In this document: positions 54,175 to 62,610 of the stretch, piece by piece
How the letters are laid out: the number at the start of each line of letters is the position of its first letter
Position numbering within the stretch: position 1 is the first letter of the stretch
NCBI RefSeq assembly: GCF_002086795.1
Contig: NZ_MVIM01000008.1
Coordinates: 124,001 to 188,000, forward strand
Origin: Mycolicibacterium tusciae
GTDB taxonomy: Bacteria > Actinomycetota > Actinomycetes > Mycobacteriales > Mycobacteriaceae
Direction: 5' to 3'
Length of the DNA: 64,000 bases
Program-made: the position numbers and the translations under genes
The notes under the pieces: generated by a model
Told to the model about the DNA's origin: nothing
The model's database searches: none
Seen by the model: only the letters and a program-made list of their open reading frames with translations

Positions 54175-55308
54175 TCAGCTCGGCGTCAAAGCGGTGAGGT
54201 TCTGAGCTACCTCGCTTTGCCAAATTTCGTTGGCGTGCGTGGTGTCCACCTCGATCTCGAAGCGGTCGGTCATGTCGGGCGTCACATCGGCCGTGTCGAC
54301 ATAGAACTGCTCGTACCACCGCCGGTGCTGGTACACCGCGCCGTCCTCTTCGGTCAGCAGCGGGTTCTCGATGCGCGTCTTGTGCTTCCAGATTTCGACA
54401 TCATCGAGAAACCCCTCACCGAACGAACGGCTCATCGCCGCAGCCAGTTTGGTCGCTTTGTCGGCGGGAAGTCCCGGCACCGCCTGCACGGCGACACCCC
54501 ACTGCAGCACGAACGAGTTGTGCGTCACCGGATAGTGGCAATTGATCAACGCCACTTCGATGGTGAAGTCCGGCGCAACGTCGTTGTGCAGCCAGTTGAT
54601 CATGTACGCCGGGCCGAAGTACGTCGCCTCGGAACGGAGTTTGGTTCCCTCCCAGAGATTCTCGTAGTTCTTGGTGTAGTCCGGGCGAGCTTTGGATTCC
54701 ATGAACTGCGACGCCGTGTGTCCCTCGATGACGTTCTTGAAGTACGTGGGGTAGGCGTGGTGAATGTAGAAGAAGTGGGCCATGTCGACGTTGTTGTCGA
54801 CGATCTCGCGGCAGTGCGACCCTTCGATGTGAATCGAATTCCACGACCACGGCGACCACAATCCGTCGTCGTAGCCGTCGATCGTGGGCGGAAAGAGCTC
54901 CGACGGCGGCGTCGAACCCTCGGGGTCATGCCAGACCAGGAGCTGGCCGTTGACCTCGCCCGTCAGCCAGCGCCTGGTCCGGGCCAGCCGTGGCGTGCGT
55001 TTCGCGTACGGCACCAGCTTGCATTTTCCGTCGCCGCCCCAGCGCCAGTCGTGGAACGGGCACGCCACCTCATCGCCCTTGACGGTTCCCTGCGAGAGGT
55101 CGCCGCCCATGTGCCTGCAGTAGCCATCAAGAACTTTGAGGTCACCTTGCGAGTCGGCGAAGACGACGAGCCGAGTGCCGAATGCGTTGATGCCGTGAGG
55201 TTTTCCGTCGCGGAAGTCCTCGGCCAACCCGACGCAGTGCCAGCCGCGGGCGAACCGCTGCATGGGCGTGCCCGCGTCGATCTCACGAATCTCATGCGTC
55301 GGGGTCAT
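54175..55308 (-). CDS. kshA: 3-ketosteroid 9-alpha-monooxygenase, oxygenase subunit KshA
   Basis: 377 residues. Rieske cluster C64-R-H66 and C83-PF-H86 in YCRHMGGDLSQG and CPFHDWRW; mononuclear iron site in DNNVDMAHFFYIHHAYP. Together with RFARGWHCVGL and the DVEIWKHK region these are KshA characteristics. With reductase KshB it hydroxylates androstadienedione-type steroids at C9, opening ring B in sterol catabolism. Mycobacteria often carry several kshA copies; this one is not within a complete sterol cluster here. It converges on the F420 gene with its stop abutting, and shares an operator region with the TetR gene. Confidence 0.92.
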   Translation of the reverse strand: MTPTHEIREIDAGTPMQRFARGWHCVGLAEDFRDGKPHGINAFGTRLVVFADSQGDLKVLDGYCRHMGGDLSQGTVKGDEVACPFHDWRWGGDGKCKLVPYAKRTPRLARTRRWLTGEVNGQLLVWHDPEGSTPPSELFPPTIDGYDDGLWSPWSWNSIHIEGSHCREIVDNNVDMAHFFYIHHAYPTYFKNVIEGHTASQFMESKARPDYTKNYENLWEGTKLRSEATYFGPAYMINWLHNDVAPDFTIEVALINCHYPVTHNSFVLQWGVAVQAVPGLPADKATKLAAAMSRSFGEGFLDDVEIWKHKTRIENPLLTEEDGAVYQHRRWYEQFYVDTADVTPDMTDRFEIEVDTTHANEIWQSEVAQNLTALTPS

Positions 55309-55344
55309 GGAGTCACCTCTCCGGAACTGTCGGCCGACACCAAT

Positions 55345-55362
55345 TTAAGCATATTCGCTTAA
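55345..55362. promoter_or_regulatory. Palindromic operator between kshA and TetR gene
   Basis: TTAAGC-ATATTC-GCTTAA, an 18-bp perfect palindrome of 6-bp arms, in the 82-nt divergent region. Its position, 37 nt from the kshA start and 29 nt from the TetR start, suits autoregulation plus control of kshA. Confidence 0.65.
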
Positions 55363-55390
55363 TCGCGGTCCAGTTCTTATCATTCTTCGT

Positions 55391-56002
55391 ATGAACCGTG
55401 GTGAACGCGCCAGGGCCGACATTCTGGACGCGGCCGAACGGCTGATCGCCGAGCGTGGCATCCAGGTGCCGTTGCGAGACATCGCGGTGGCGGCAGGTCA
55501 GCGAAACAACTCCGCGGTCAACTATCACTTCCGAAATCGCCAGGACCTCATCGATGCGATCGTTCGGCGCCGGCTCGAGCCGATGGAGCGGGAACGCGCG
55601 CAGATGGTCGATGACTTGGAGGGTGACGCCCGCGATGACGTCCGGGCGTGGTTGCGGATCATGGTGCTTCCGTTCGCCGGCGTCGGCAGCCCGTACTACG
55701 CCAGGTTTCTGCAGGCGGCATCGATGCACCTGCGCGCCGACGTCGACGAGTCGCAGGGGCCGGTGTGGCCGAAGGTCCTCGAACGGCTGGCGCTTGCCAT
55801 TCCGACGGACGATCGGTACGCCCGCAGCCGCCGGGTCTCGGCGATCGCGACCACGATGTTCGCGCTGCTGGCGGAGCGTGAGAGGTTGGCTGAGGCGGGA
55901 GCCGATGCGGGCAGTCCTGAGGAGATCATCGCCATGCTGGCTGCGGCGCTCACCGCGCCGATGCCGGCGGATGTGGCAAGTGCGGGGGCCTCGTCGGGTT
56001 AG
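55391..56002 (+). CDS. TetR-family regulator divergent from kshA
   Basis: 203 residues. HTH at ~10-55: RADILDAAERLIAERG, VPLRDIAVAAGQRNNSAVNYHFRNRQDLI, typical TetR with the RNNSAV variant seen in several actinobacterial lipid regulators. Ligand domain helical. Likely senses a steroid or acyl-CoA intermediate, inferred only from the kshA neighbour. Confidence 0.92.
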   Translation: MNRGERARADILDAAERLIAERGIQVPLRDIAVAAGQRNNSAVNYHFRNRQDLIDAIVRRRLEPMERERAQMVDDLEGDARDDVRAWLRIMVLPFAGVGSPYYARFLQAASMHLRADVDESQGPVWPKVLERLALAIPTDDRYARSRRVSAIATTMFALLAERERLAEAGADAGSPEEIIAMLAAALTAPMPADVASAGASSG

Positions 56003-56016
56003 GTCCCCGCACTTGC
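55976..56016. terminator. Bidirectional terminator overlapping the TetR stop codon
   Basis: A perfect 12-bp inverted repeat GCAAGTGCGGGG / CCCCGCACTTGC with a 17-nt loop straddles the stop codon at 56000-56002, between convergent genes. Confidence 0.75.
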
Positions 56017-56066
56017 TGATGAAAGATTGCGGGCCGGTTCTTGGAAGTTTCTTGGAAGCTCCAGGA

Positions 56067-57329
56067 CTACCGCGGTTTGCTGGTCGTCGGGGCAGGCGGT
56101 GCCGTCGGTGCCGGCGGTGAGGTGATGTCGGGAGGCTGCACCGCGTCGCCCATCGTGTAGACGTTCTCCGGGCTGATGATCTCGGTGATGGCTTTGGCCA
56201 CCAGCGTGCTCGGCTCCTGGCCGTTCGACGCGATATCGGTGTTGGTGAAGATCACCAACGACGTCTGCTTTTCCGGCAGGTAGACCGAGACGGTCTGATA
56301 GCCGGGCAGGCTGCCGTTGTGGCCGATCCAGCCGCCCAGCTTGAAAAGCCCGACGCCGTATCCGTCTTGCGCGGGCATCCCAGGCGTGGTGACGGTCTGC
56401 AACCGCTGCGCCTGCATGTCCGGCGTCAACAGCTTTCCGGTCGCCAGTGCGGGCGCCCAGATGTGCATGTCCTCGAGGGTCGAGATCATCGCGCCCGCGG
56501 CCCACGCCCAGGACGGGTTCCAGTCGGTGGCCACCATTTCCGAATTGTCGGCGTCCTGAGTGGTGTAACCCTGTGCGTGCGGATCAGGAAACGCGTTGGT
56601 CGTCGGAAAGCTGGTGTGGCTCATGCCCAATGGGGTCGTGATGTGGTCGCGGATGTAGTCCGGCAGAGTCTGTCCGCTGACCTTCTCCACGACCAGACCC
56701 AAAAGGACGGTGTTGGTGTTGCAGTACAGAAAGCCCTCGCCGGGTGCGAATTTCACGGGTTCGGCGAACGCGTAGTCGAGAAGTTCCTGCGGCGTGAAGT
56801 TCCGGTACGGGTCGGCGAACAGCGCCTGCTGGAAGTCGACTGAATCGGAGAAGTTCGCCAAGCCGCTCTGCATCCGCGCCAGTTGCCGCAGCGTGATCTT
56901 GTCGCCCTCGGGCACTCCGTCGACGAACTCGGCGATGGGATCGTCGAGCCCGAGCTTGCCTTGATCGGCCAGCTGTAGGACGCCGGTGACGGTGAATGTC
57001 TTTGTCTGGCTACCGATTCGGTGATAGAAGTCCGTCTGCATCGGTGCGCCGCCGGCCTGGTCGGCGACGCCGAACGCGCGGATGTACTCCCCGTCAGGGC
57101 CCCAAATTCCGACGAGCGAACCCGGCACGCCGGTCTGGTCCATTGCCTTGGTGATGGCCTCATCGAGCCGCTGTGCCACAGCGGCGTCCACCTCCTTGGC
57201 GTCGGGTGCACCCGGCGTCTCGGTGGTCGTCCCGTCCTGCGACGCCGAGTCGTTGCCACATCCGGAGATGAACATCAGCGCGGCAGTCAACACGAGAACA
57301 CCGCACCGTCGAAACACCATTGCCGCCAT
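56067..57329 (-). CDS. Beta-lactamase-like / class C serine hydrolase lipoprotein
   Basis: 420 residues. Lipobox FISGC with C24. Catalytic motifs of the penicillin-binding-like family: S107-QT-K110 (SxxK), YCN (YxN) in LYCNTNTVLL, and GHNGSLPGY (HxG). Could be a D,D-peptidase, esterase or beta-lactamase at the outer face of the membrane. The tail is Pro/Thr-rich. Confidence 0.9.
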   Translation of the reverse strand: MAAMVFRRCGVLVLTAALMFISGCGNDSASQDGTTTETPGAPDAKEVDAAVAQRLDEAITKAMDQTGVPGSLVGIWGPDGEYIRAFGVADQAGGAPMQTDFYHRIGSQTKTFTVTGVLQLADQGKLGLDDPIAEFVDGVPEGDKITLRQLARMQSGLANFSDSVDFQQALFADPYRNFTPQELLDYAFAEPVKFAPGEGFLYCNTNTVLLGLVVEKVSGQTLPDYIRDHITTPLGMSHTSFPTTNAFPDPHAQGYTTQDADNSEMVATDWNPSWAWAAGAMISTLEDMHIWAPALATGKLLTPDMQAQRLQTVTTPGMPAQDGYGVGLFKLGGWIGHNGSLPGYQTVSVYLPEKQTSLVIFTNTDIASNGQEPSTLVAKAITEIISPENVYTMGDAVQPPDITSPPAPTAPPAPTTSKPR

Positions 57330-57477
57330 TCCTTGGTCCCATCCGTCGAAATTCGCGTCGGCCGAGCATCACCATAGGTCGCACTCGACCTCCGCGGCGC
57401 CGCAACGATGCGCGTCCCGATCTGCGAAACTGACCTTCCATCGACGGGTTTTGTTCGCAGAAGGAGGATGTGCGGGC

Positions 57478-58761
57478 GTGCAACGGCGCGGATCGATCCT
57501 CGTCTGTCTGACCGCTGTCGTGGCGGGTGTGGCCATCGGCTTCATCGGCGGAGCCTTCCGCTGGTGCTTGGAGACCGCGGACCGGTCACGCGTCGAACTC
57601 GTCGATTGGGCACATGGGCTGCCGGGTCCGGGATGGCTGGTGCCCATCGCGTTCGCGGCGCTCGGTGCGACGCTCGCCGCGCTGATCGTGCGGTGGGTGC
57701 CTCTGGCCGCCGGCAGCGGGATTCAGCACGTGGAAGCGGTCTATCGGGGTGAGGCCGAGCCGCCGCTGATTCTGCTTCTTCCCGCGAAGTTCATCGGCGG
57801 CGTGCTGTCGATGGGGGCCGGCCTGGTGCTTGGCCGCGAAGGTCCGACGGTCCATATGGGGGCGGCGATTGGCGCGGAATCGGCGCGGCGGGCACGGCTT
57901 TCGGACGCCGACGTCCGGATGATGCAGACCGCCGTGGGCGGTGCCGGCCTCGCCGTCGCGTTCAACGCGCCGATCGGAGGCACGATGTTCGCGCTCGAAG
58001 AGGTCACGAAATCGTTCCGGCTGCAGACGGTGCTGGCCACTTTGTTCGCGGCCGCCTCAGCAGTCGGATGCATGCGCTTGATGCTGGGGAACGAGCCGGA
58101 CTTCCATGTCGAGGCGCTCGCGGCACCGGCCCTGGCGTGGCTGCCGCTGTTCGTGGTTTTCGGTCTGCTCACGGGATGTCTGGGCGCCGTGTACAACCGG
58201 CTTTTGCTGTGGTTCCTCGACCGCGTCGGGGGCGTCCGGCGCATTCCGGCGGTCGCCAAGGCTGCCCTGATCGGTGCCGTCATCGGGCTGGCGATGTTCA
58301 TCTATCCGGAGTCGGTGGGTGGCGGTGACAGCCTGACGCAGTTGATTCTGAGCGGGCAGAGCATTGTCTTCCCGGTCGTACTCGGACTGCTGCTGGTGCG
58401 TTTCGTCGCCGGCCCGCTGTCGTATTCGGCAGCCGTGCCGGGCGGCCTGTTCGCGCCGCTGCTGGCGGTCGGTGCGCTGTGGGGACTGCTGTTCGTCGGC
58501 GTCTTCGGCGCCGTGTGGCCCGGGGACGCGAGCGTCCTGGCCGTCCCGATGGCGCTGGTCGGCATGGCAGCGTTTTTCGGCGCGACGGTGCGTGCCCCGG
58601 TCACGGCTGTCGTGCTCGTCATGGAAATGACGGCGACGACGGCCGTGGGCATCCCGATGCTGGCGGCTACCGCCGCTGCGGTACTCGTCGCGGAGCTGAC
58701 GAATTCGCCACCGATATACGACTCGCTGCGAGAGCGGATGTCGCCCGATTTGCGCCGCTGA
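57478..58761 (+). CDS. CLC-family chloride channel/antiporter
   Basis: 427 residues, ~10-11 membrane helices. Selectivity motifs GSGIQH, GREGPTVHMGAAIG (gating Glu in GREGP), AFNAPIGGTMFALEE and VPGGLFAPLLAVG are intact. The second "proton" Glu lies in FALEEV, compatible with a Cl-/H+ exchanger. GTG 57478 is 10 nt after the strong site AAGGAGG; earlier in-frame codons would overlap the divergent lipoprotein region. Confidence 0.92.
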   Translation: MQRRGSILVCLTAVVAGVAIGFIGGAFRWCLETADRSRVELVDWAHGLPGPGWLVPIAFAALGATLAALIVRWVPLAAGSGIQHVEAVYRGEAEPPLILLLPAKFIGGVLSMGAGLVLGREGPTVHMGAAIGAESARRARLSDADVRMMQTAVGGAGLAVAFNAPIGGTMFALEEVTKSFRLQTVLATLFAAASAVGCMRLMLGNEPDFHVEALAAPALAWLPLFVVFGLLTGCLGAVYNRLLLWFLDRVGGVRRIPAVAKAALIGAVIGLAMFIYPESVGGGDSLTQLILSGQSIVFPVVLGLLLVRFVAGPLSYSAAVPGGLFAPLLAVGALWGLLFVGVFGAVWPGDASVLAVPMALVGMAAFFGATVRAPVTAVVLVMEMTATTAVGIPMLAATAAAVLVAELTNSPPIYDSLRERMSPDLRR

Positions 58762-58793
58762 TCCGGCCAATCAGAGGGCTATATTCGGAGACC

Positions 58794-59300
58794 GTGGCCG
58801 ACTACGTTCAGCGCACGATCGACATCGCTCGAAACAACGTCACCGCCGGCGGCAGACCGTTTGCCACCGTGATCGTCAGGGATGGCGAGATCCTGGCCGA
58901 GAGCCCGAATCTCGTCGCGCAGAGCCATGACCCCACCGCCCATGCCGAGATCCTGGCCATCCGTGAGGCATGTGTCCGTCTCGGTACTGAGCACTTGGTC
59001 GGAGCCACCATCTACGTCTTGGCGCATCCGTGCCCGATGTGCCTCGGCGCGCTGTATTACTGCTCGCCCGACGAAGTCGTCTTTCTGACCACCCGCGACG
59101 CCTACGAACCGCACTACGTCGACGACCGCAAATACTTCGAGCTCGACACGTTCTATCCGGAGTTCGCCAAGTCGTGGGAGCAGCGTCGTCTTCCGATGCG
59201 CTACGAGCCGCGGGAGGATGCCGTCGACGTCTACCGGCTCTGGCAACACCGCAACGGTGGCGACCGCCGCGTGTCCGGCGCGCCGCGCTCGCAACCGTGA
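58794..59300 (+). CDS. Nucleoside/guanine deaminase-family protein
   Basis: 168 residues, cytidine/deoxycytidylate deaminase fold. Zinc site H50-A-E52 (TAHAEI) with C80 and C83 (PCPMC). The family includes guanine deaminases and tRNA adenosine deaminases; tadA is usually elsewhere, so a base or nucleoside deaminase is more likely. GTG 58794 preceded by GGAG. Confidence 0.88.
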   Translation: MADYVQRTIDIARNNVTAGGRPFATVIVRDGEILAESPNLVAQSHDPTAHAEILAIREACVRLGTEHLVGATIYVLAHPCPMCLGALYYCSPDEVVFLTTRDAYEPHYVDDRKYFELDTFYPEFAKSWEQRRLPMRYEPREDAVDVYRLWQHRNGGDRRVSGAPRSQP

Positions 59301-59552
59301 ATCGACGAGCCAGTCAATTTTCCGCGTCCCCCAGGGTGTGGTGACGCCGTCGTCGCGTCGCTACAAGCACGCCGAGAGCAGGCAAGTTGCAGGTCCCGAC
59401 CCCACGTCCTATATCCTGTGCCCTGACCAGGACAAGCAATGTCCGCCGATGCTTCGGTGTGATTTACTCGCTACCTGCGGCGCGGGTTCAGACTGCAGCC
59501 TCGCGAGATAAGCTCCGACCGCATCTGCCGGTCGCGTAACAAGAGGTGAGGC

Positions 59553-59900
59553 TTGGAAGAGCAGCTTTGCACTGAGAAGTGGGTCGACCGGGTGGCGATT
59601 GTCGCCGCCTCGGGAGAACTCGACATGCTCACGGCACCCCAGCTGAGGGACGCTGTCCAATCCGCGCTGGCGCAGAACCCCGCCGGATTGATCGTCGACC
59701 TCACCAACGTCGACTTCCTCGGCTCGGCGGGCATGCAGGTGCTGATGGAGGCACATAACCAGACGGGCGGAACGGAGATGCGATTCGCCGTGGTCGCCGA
59801 CGGATCAGCGACGAGCCGGCCGCTGAAGATCACCGGCATCGCCGACCTGATCGATCTGTTTTCCTCGCTGGACGATGCTGTGGAGAACTTCACTGAATGA
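59553..59900 (+). CDS. Anti-sigma factor antagonist (STAS domain)
   Basis: 115 residues, one STAS domain. The phosphorylatable serine is S58 in VDFLGSAGMQ. Unphosphorylated it would bind the partner anti-sigma kinase and release a sigma factor (SigF-type partner switching). TTG start at 59553 behind GAGGTGAGG. It overlaps the next gene by 4 nt. Confidence 0.9.
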   Translation: MEEQLCTEKWVDRVAIVAASGELDMLTAPQLRDAVQSALAQNPAGLIVDLTNVDFLGSAGMQVLMEAHNQTGGTEMRFAVVADGSATSRPLKITGIADLIDLFSSLDDAVENFTE

Positions 59901-60394
59901 CTGAGCGTCCAGCGGGGTATTCGTTGGACACCATGACCGATCAGACTTTTGCTACGAGCGCTGCGGACGCTGAGTTCGTCCGAGTCGACAACGCCGATGC
60001 GCTCACCGTGGCCAGGATGCGGCGCGAGTTGTCGCAGTGGCTGCGGATTCATCTCACGCTGGACCCAGACCGGCTCAACGATGTCTTGCTTGCGGTGAAC
60101 GAGGCGTTGACCAACGCGGCCGAATTCGCCTACCGAGGGCAGCAGGGCTCGATGACGCTGCGGGTCCGCTTCGACGGCGCCCGGGGCACATTGCTTGTTG
60201 ACATCTCGGATCGGGGGACCTGGCGGCACGTGGATCCCGAAAGCCAGCCGAACACCAGGGGTCGCGGCATCCCGTTGATGCGCGCCCTGTCCGACCAAAC
60301 CACGATTTCCCCGCTGCCGGAAGGCACCCACGTGCATATGCAGTTCGGCGATTGCGCCGCGGGCGTCGCTCCGCAGGTCTACGCGCAGGCTTGA
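59897..60394 (+). CDS. Anti-sigma regulatory factor, RsbW/SpoIIAB-like serine kinase
   Basis: 165 residues, HATPase_c GHKL domain: N-box VNEALTNAAEFAY, DISDRGTW (G1) and RGRGIPLMRALSD (G2). It phosphorylates the STAS partner encoded just upstream and sequesters a sigma factor in response. ATGA overlap signals tight coupling. The target sigma factor gene is not in the window. Confidence 0.9.
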   Translation: MTERPAGYSLDTMTDQTFATSAADAEFVRVDNADALTVARMRRELSQWLRIHLTLDPDRLNDVLLAVNEALTNAAEFAYRGQQGSMTLRVRFDGARGTLLVDISDRGTWRHVDPESQPNTRGRGIPLMRALSDQTTISPLPEGTHVHMQFGDCAAGVAPQVYAQA

Positions 60395-60787
60395 AGGCGC
60401 TGGTCCAGCGAACACTGTTCTCGGGCTTTCCGCCCCGCGACAGAGTGCCATTTCGGAGCCAATGGGGTTGCCGCCGCGATCTCGGCCGAGTTTGCTGTCG
60501 TGTCCCGCTGTGATTTACCGCTCAATTTCGGTCTGAAAACTAAGAAGTCGTTACCGCTGCAAACTATCCAGATTGGCTGATGAAAGTTGCCAAACAGGCA
60601 TTTTTGCAGTTTAAAGCCATAAATCAGATTGCTGAGGAGATATAACGAGTGGATAACAAATAGTTTTCTAAGCAGTGTCTGAGAGGTTGCCGTGCATTGT
60701 CATCGACCGCCATTTGCACCGCTCCGAAGCACTGATTTTGGTCGCTAGACTCAACACAGATCGCGCCCCAATGGGACGCATGACGAC
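60395..60787. other. AT-rich intergenic region before the beta-propeller gene
   Basis: 393 nt; 60530-60680 is much more A/T-rich than anything nearby (runs such as CATTTTTGCAGTTTAAAGCC and ATAAATCAGATTGC). It includes GAGGAGATATAACGAGTGG, a ribosome-binding-site-like segment followed by GTG and four sense codons before a stop. No conserved gene. It may hold a strong promoter, an Lsr2-bound region or an unrecognised small RNA. Confidence 0.45.
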
Positions 60788-61894
60788 GTGAAACGACAGC
60801 CGGTGCTCGTCAAACCGGTGGAGGTACCGATATTTATGGCTAACTTTTTGATGCCCAAGAGTGCTCCTGTGGCAGATGTGACTGACGGGACGCACCTGAG
60901 CGCGGACGTCACCCGGGTGAGTGCGGTCGACGTCCAGCGTGGCGCCATCGCTGACATCGCCGCGACGGACGACGGCACCATCGTGGTCACCCACCACGCC
61001 GACGACACGGTGTCGCTGCTGCGGGCGGGCACCCTGGCCGTGGCCGGCGTCGTCGAGGTCCCCGGTGAGCCATTCGCGGTCGTCGTCGCCGACGGTCGGG
61101 CCTACGTCAGCACCTCGTCGTCGAGCTGCGACGCCATCACGGTGGTCGACACCGTCACGCGAACCGTGGTCGCCACGTACGCCATGGCCTTCAGTGTCAC
61201 GGCTCTCGCCGCCAGCCCGGACGGCAAGCGCGTGTACGCGGCCCGTACCGGTGACGGCGCCGCGGACGTTGTGGTCGTCGACACGACAGCCGAGCGAGTG
61301 AGCACCATCGACATCGCGGCCGGCGCCGGTATCGGCATCGACGCTCTTCAGGTCGACCCGGACGGTAAGCGCCTGTACGTCGCCACCACCGATGATCGCG
61401 GCAGCGCGGTCGTCGTCGTGGACACCGAAACCGCGCGGGTTCGGGGCACGGTGTCGATCGGTTCGCCGATCCGCGACATCGCCATCGCCGACCGTGTCGC
61501 CTATGTCCTGACCTCCGACCGCCTCAGCGGCGGGACGGTCAAGGTGGTCGACCTGACCAACGGTCGCATCACCGGCACTGCCGAACTGGGTATCGGTGCT
61601 CCGACGCAGATGACCGTCAGCGCGGACAAGACCCGTGCCTACATCGTCGACTACGACAACGTCACGGTGCTGTGCACCCTTACGCTCAAGATCGTCAACA
61701 AGGTGAAGCTCGATGCTCGGCCATCTTGTGTCGCAGTGGATTCCGACGCGGGCCGGCTGTACGTGGCCGACTATGCGGGCGCAGTGACCGGGTTGTCCGT
61801 CGAGGCGGCCAAGCCGCTGCTGTACTCACAGTTCGTGGCGACCGATCCCATCTACGTGCCTCAGGCTGTCGAGCTGGAGCCTGTCACCGCCTGA
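60788..61894 (+). CDS. YncE-like beta-propeller protein
   Basis: 368 residues from GTG 60788; ATG 60836 (MANFLMPK) with GGAGG 11 nt upstream is an equally good start. Six or seven ~40-residue blades with repeats of the type V..DGTIVVTHHADDTVSLL, ASPDGKRVYAAR, VDPDGKRLYVATTDD and VDSDAGRLYVAD. No signal peptide, so probably cytoplasmic or a scaffold. Function unknown. Confidence 0.88.
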   Translation: MKRQPVLVKPVEVPIFMANFLMPKSAPVADVTDGTHLSADVTRVSAVDVQRGAIADIAATDDGTIVVTHHADDTVSLLRAGTLAVAGVVEVPGEPFAVVVADGRAYVSTSSSSCDAITVVDTVTRTVVATYAMAFSVTALAASPDGKRVYAARTGDGAADVVVVDTTAERVSTIDIAAGAGIGIDALQVDPDGKRLYVATTDDRGSAVVVVDTETARVRGTVSIGSPIRDIAIADRVAYVLTSDRLSGGTVKVVDLTNGRITGTAELGIGAPTQMTVSADKTRAYIVDYDNVTVLCTLTLKIVNKVKLDARPSCVAVDSDAGRLYVADYAGAVTGLSVEAAKPLLYSQFVATDPIYVPQAVELEPVTA

Positions 61895-61923
61895 TCGGCG
61901 CTGGGCCCACGCGAAGCCGGGGA

Positions 61924-62610
61924 TCAGCGCCACTGGTAGCGGGTCTTGGGGCGACCGGCCTTGCCATAATCGGTCTGCCGGGTGACGGTGCCCTCGTCCG
62001 CCAACCTCTCGAGGTAGCGCCAGGCGGTCACCCGCGAAACACCGACCTGCTTGGCCACTGCGTCCGCCGTGATGCCGTCGGCGGAATCCCTTACGGCACG
62101 GGCGATGTCGTCATTGGTCCCCGGGGCGGCGCCCTTCGGCGACACTGCTCGATCGCTCACCCGTAGCTCGGCGAGTGCGCGGTCGACCTCGGCCTGGCTG
62201 GCGGCATCGGTGCCGGCGGGCAGGGCCTCGCGGTAGCGGCGGTAGCGATCCAGCCGGTCGCGAAACGCTGCGAACGTGAACGGCTTCAACAGGTACGCCA
62301 GAGCGCCCTGGCCGACCGCCGCGCGAACCATCTCCAGGTCGCGCTCCGAGGTGATCGCGATGATGTCGGGGATCGGTCGCAGCCCGGACAATCCCGATGC
62401 CAGGGCGATCCCGCTGGCGTCGGGCAGGCCGAGGTCCAACAACACCAGGTCGATCGGTGAGTCGGTGGCCGACGCCTCCGACGCCATGCGCATCGCATCG
62501 CGGGCGGTGTGCGCGATACCGGCCACCGCGAACCCCTCGAGTCGGCCGAGGTACGCCTGGTGGGCCTCGGCGATCAGCGGTTCGTCCTCGACGATCAGCA
62601 CGCTGATCAT
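61924..62610 (-). CDS. Response regulator of the CitB/DcuR type
   Basis: 228 residues. Receiver with acidic pair VEDEP, phospho-acceptor D59 in LVLLDLGLPD and Lys in LLKPFTF; C-terminal HTH (TADAVAKQVGVSRVTAWRYLERLADEG). It pairs with the CitA/DcuS-type kinase, whose stop it overlaps (ATGA). Probable control of di/tricarboxylate uptake, by family only. Confidence 0.93.
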   Translation of the reverse strand: MISVLIVEDEPLIAEAHQAYLGRLEGFAVAGIAHTARDAMRMASEASATDSPIDLVLLDLGLPDASGIALASGLSGLRPIPDIIAITSERDLEMVRAAVGQGALAYLLKPFTFAAFRDRLDRYRRYREALPAGTDAASQAEVDRALAELRVSDRAVSPKGAAPGTNDDIARAVRDSADGITADAVAKQVGVSRVTAWRYLERLADEGTVTRQTDYGKAGRPKTRYQWR

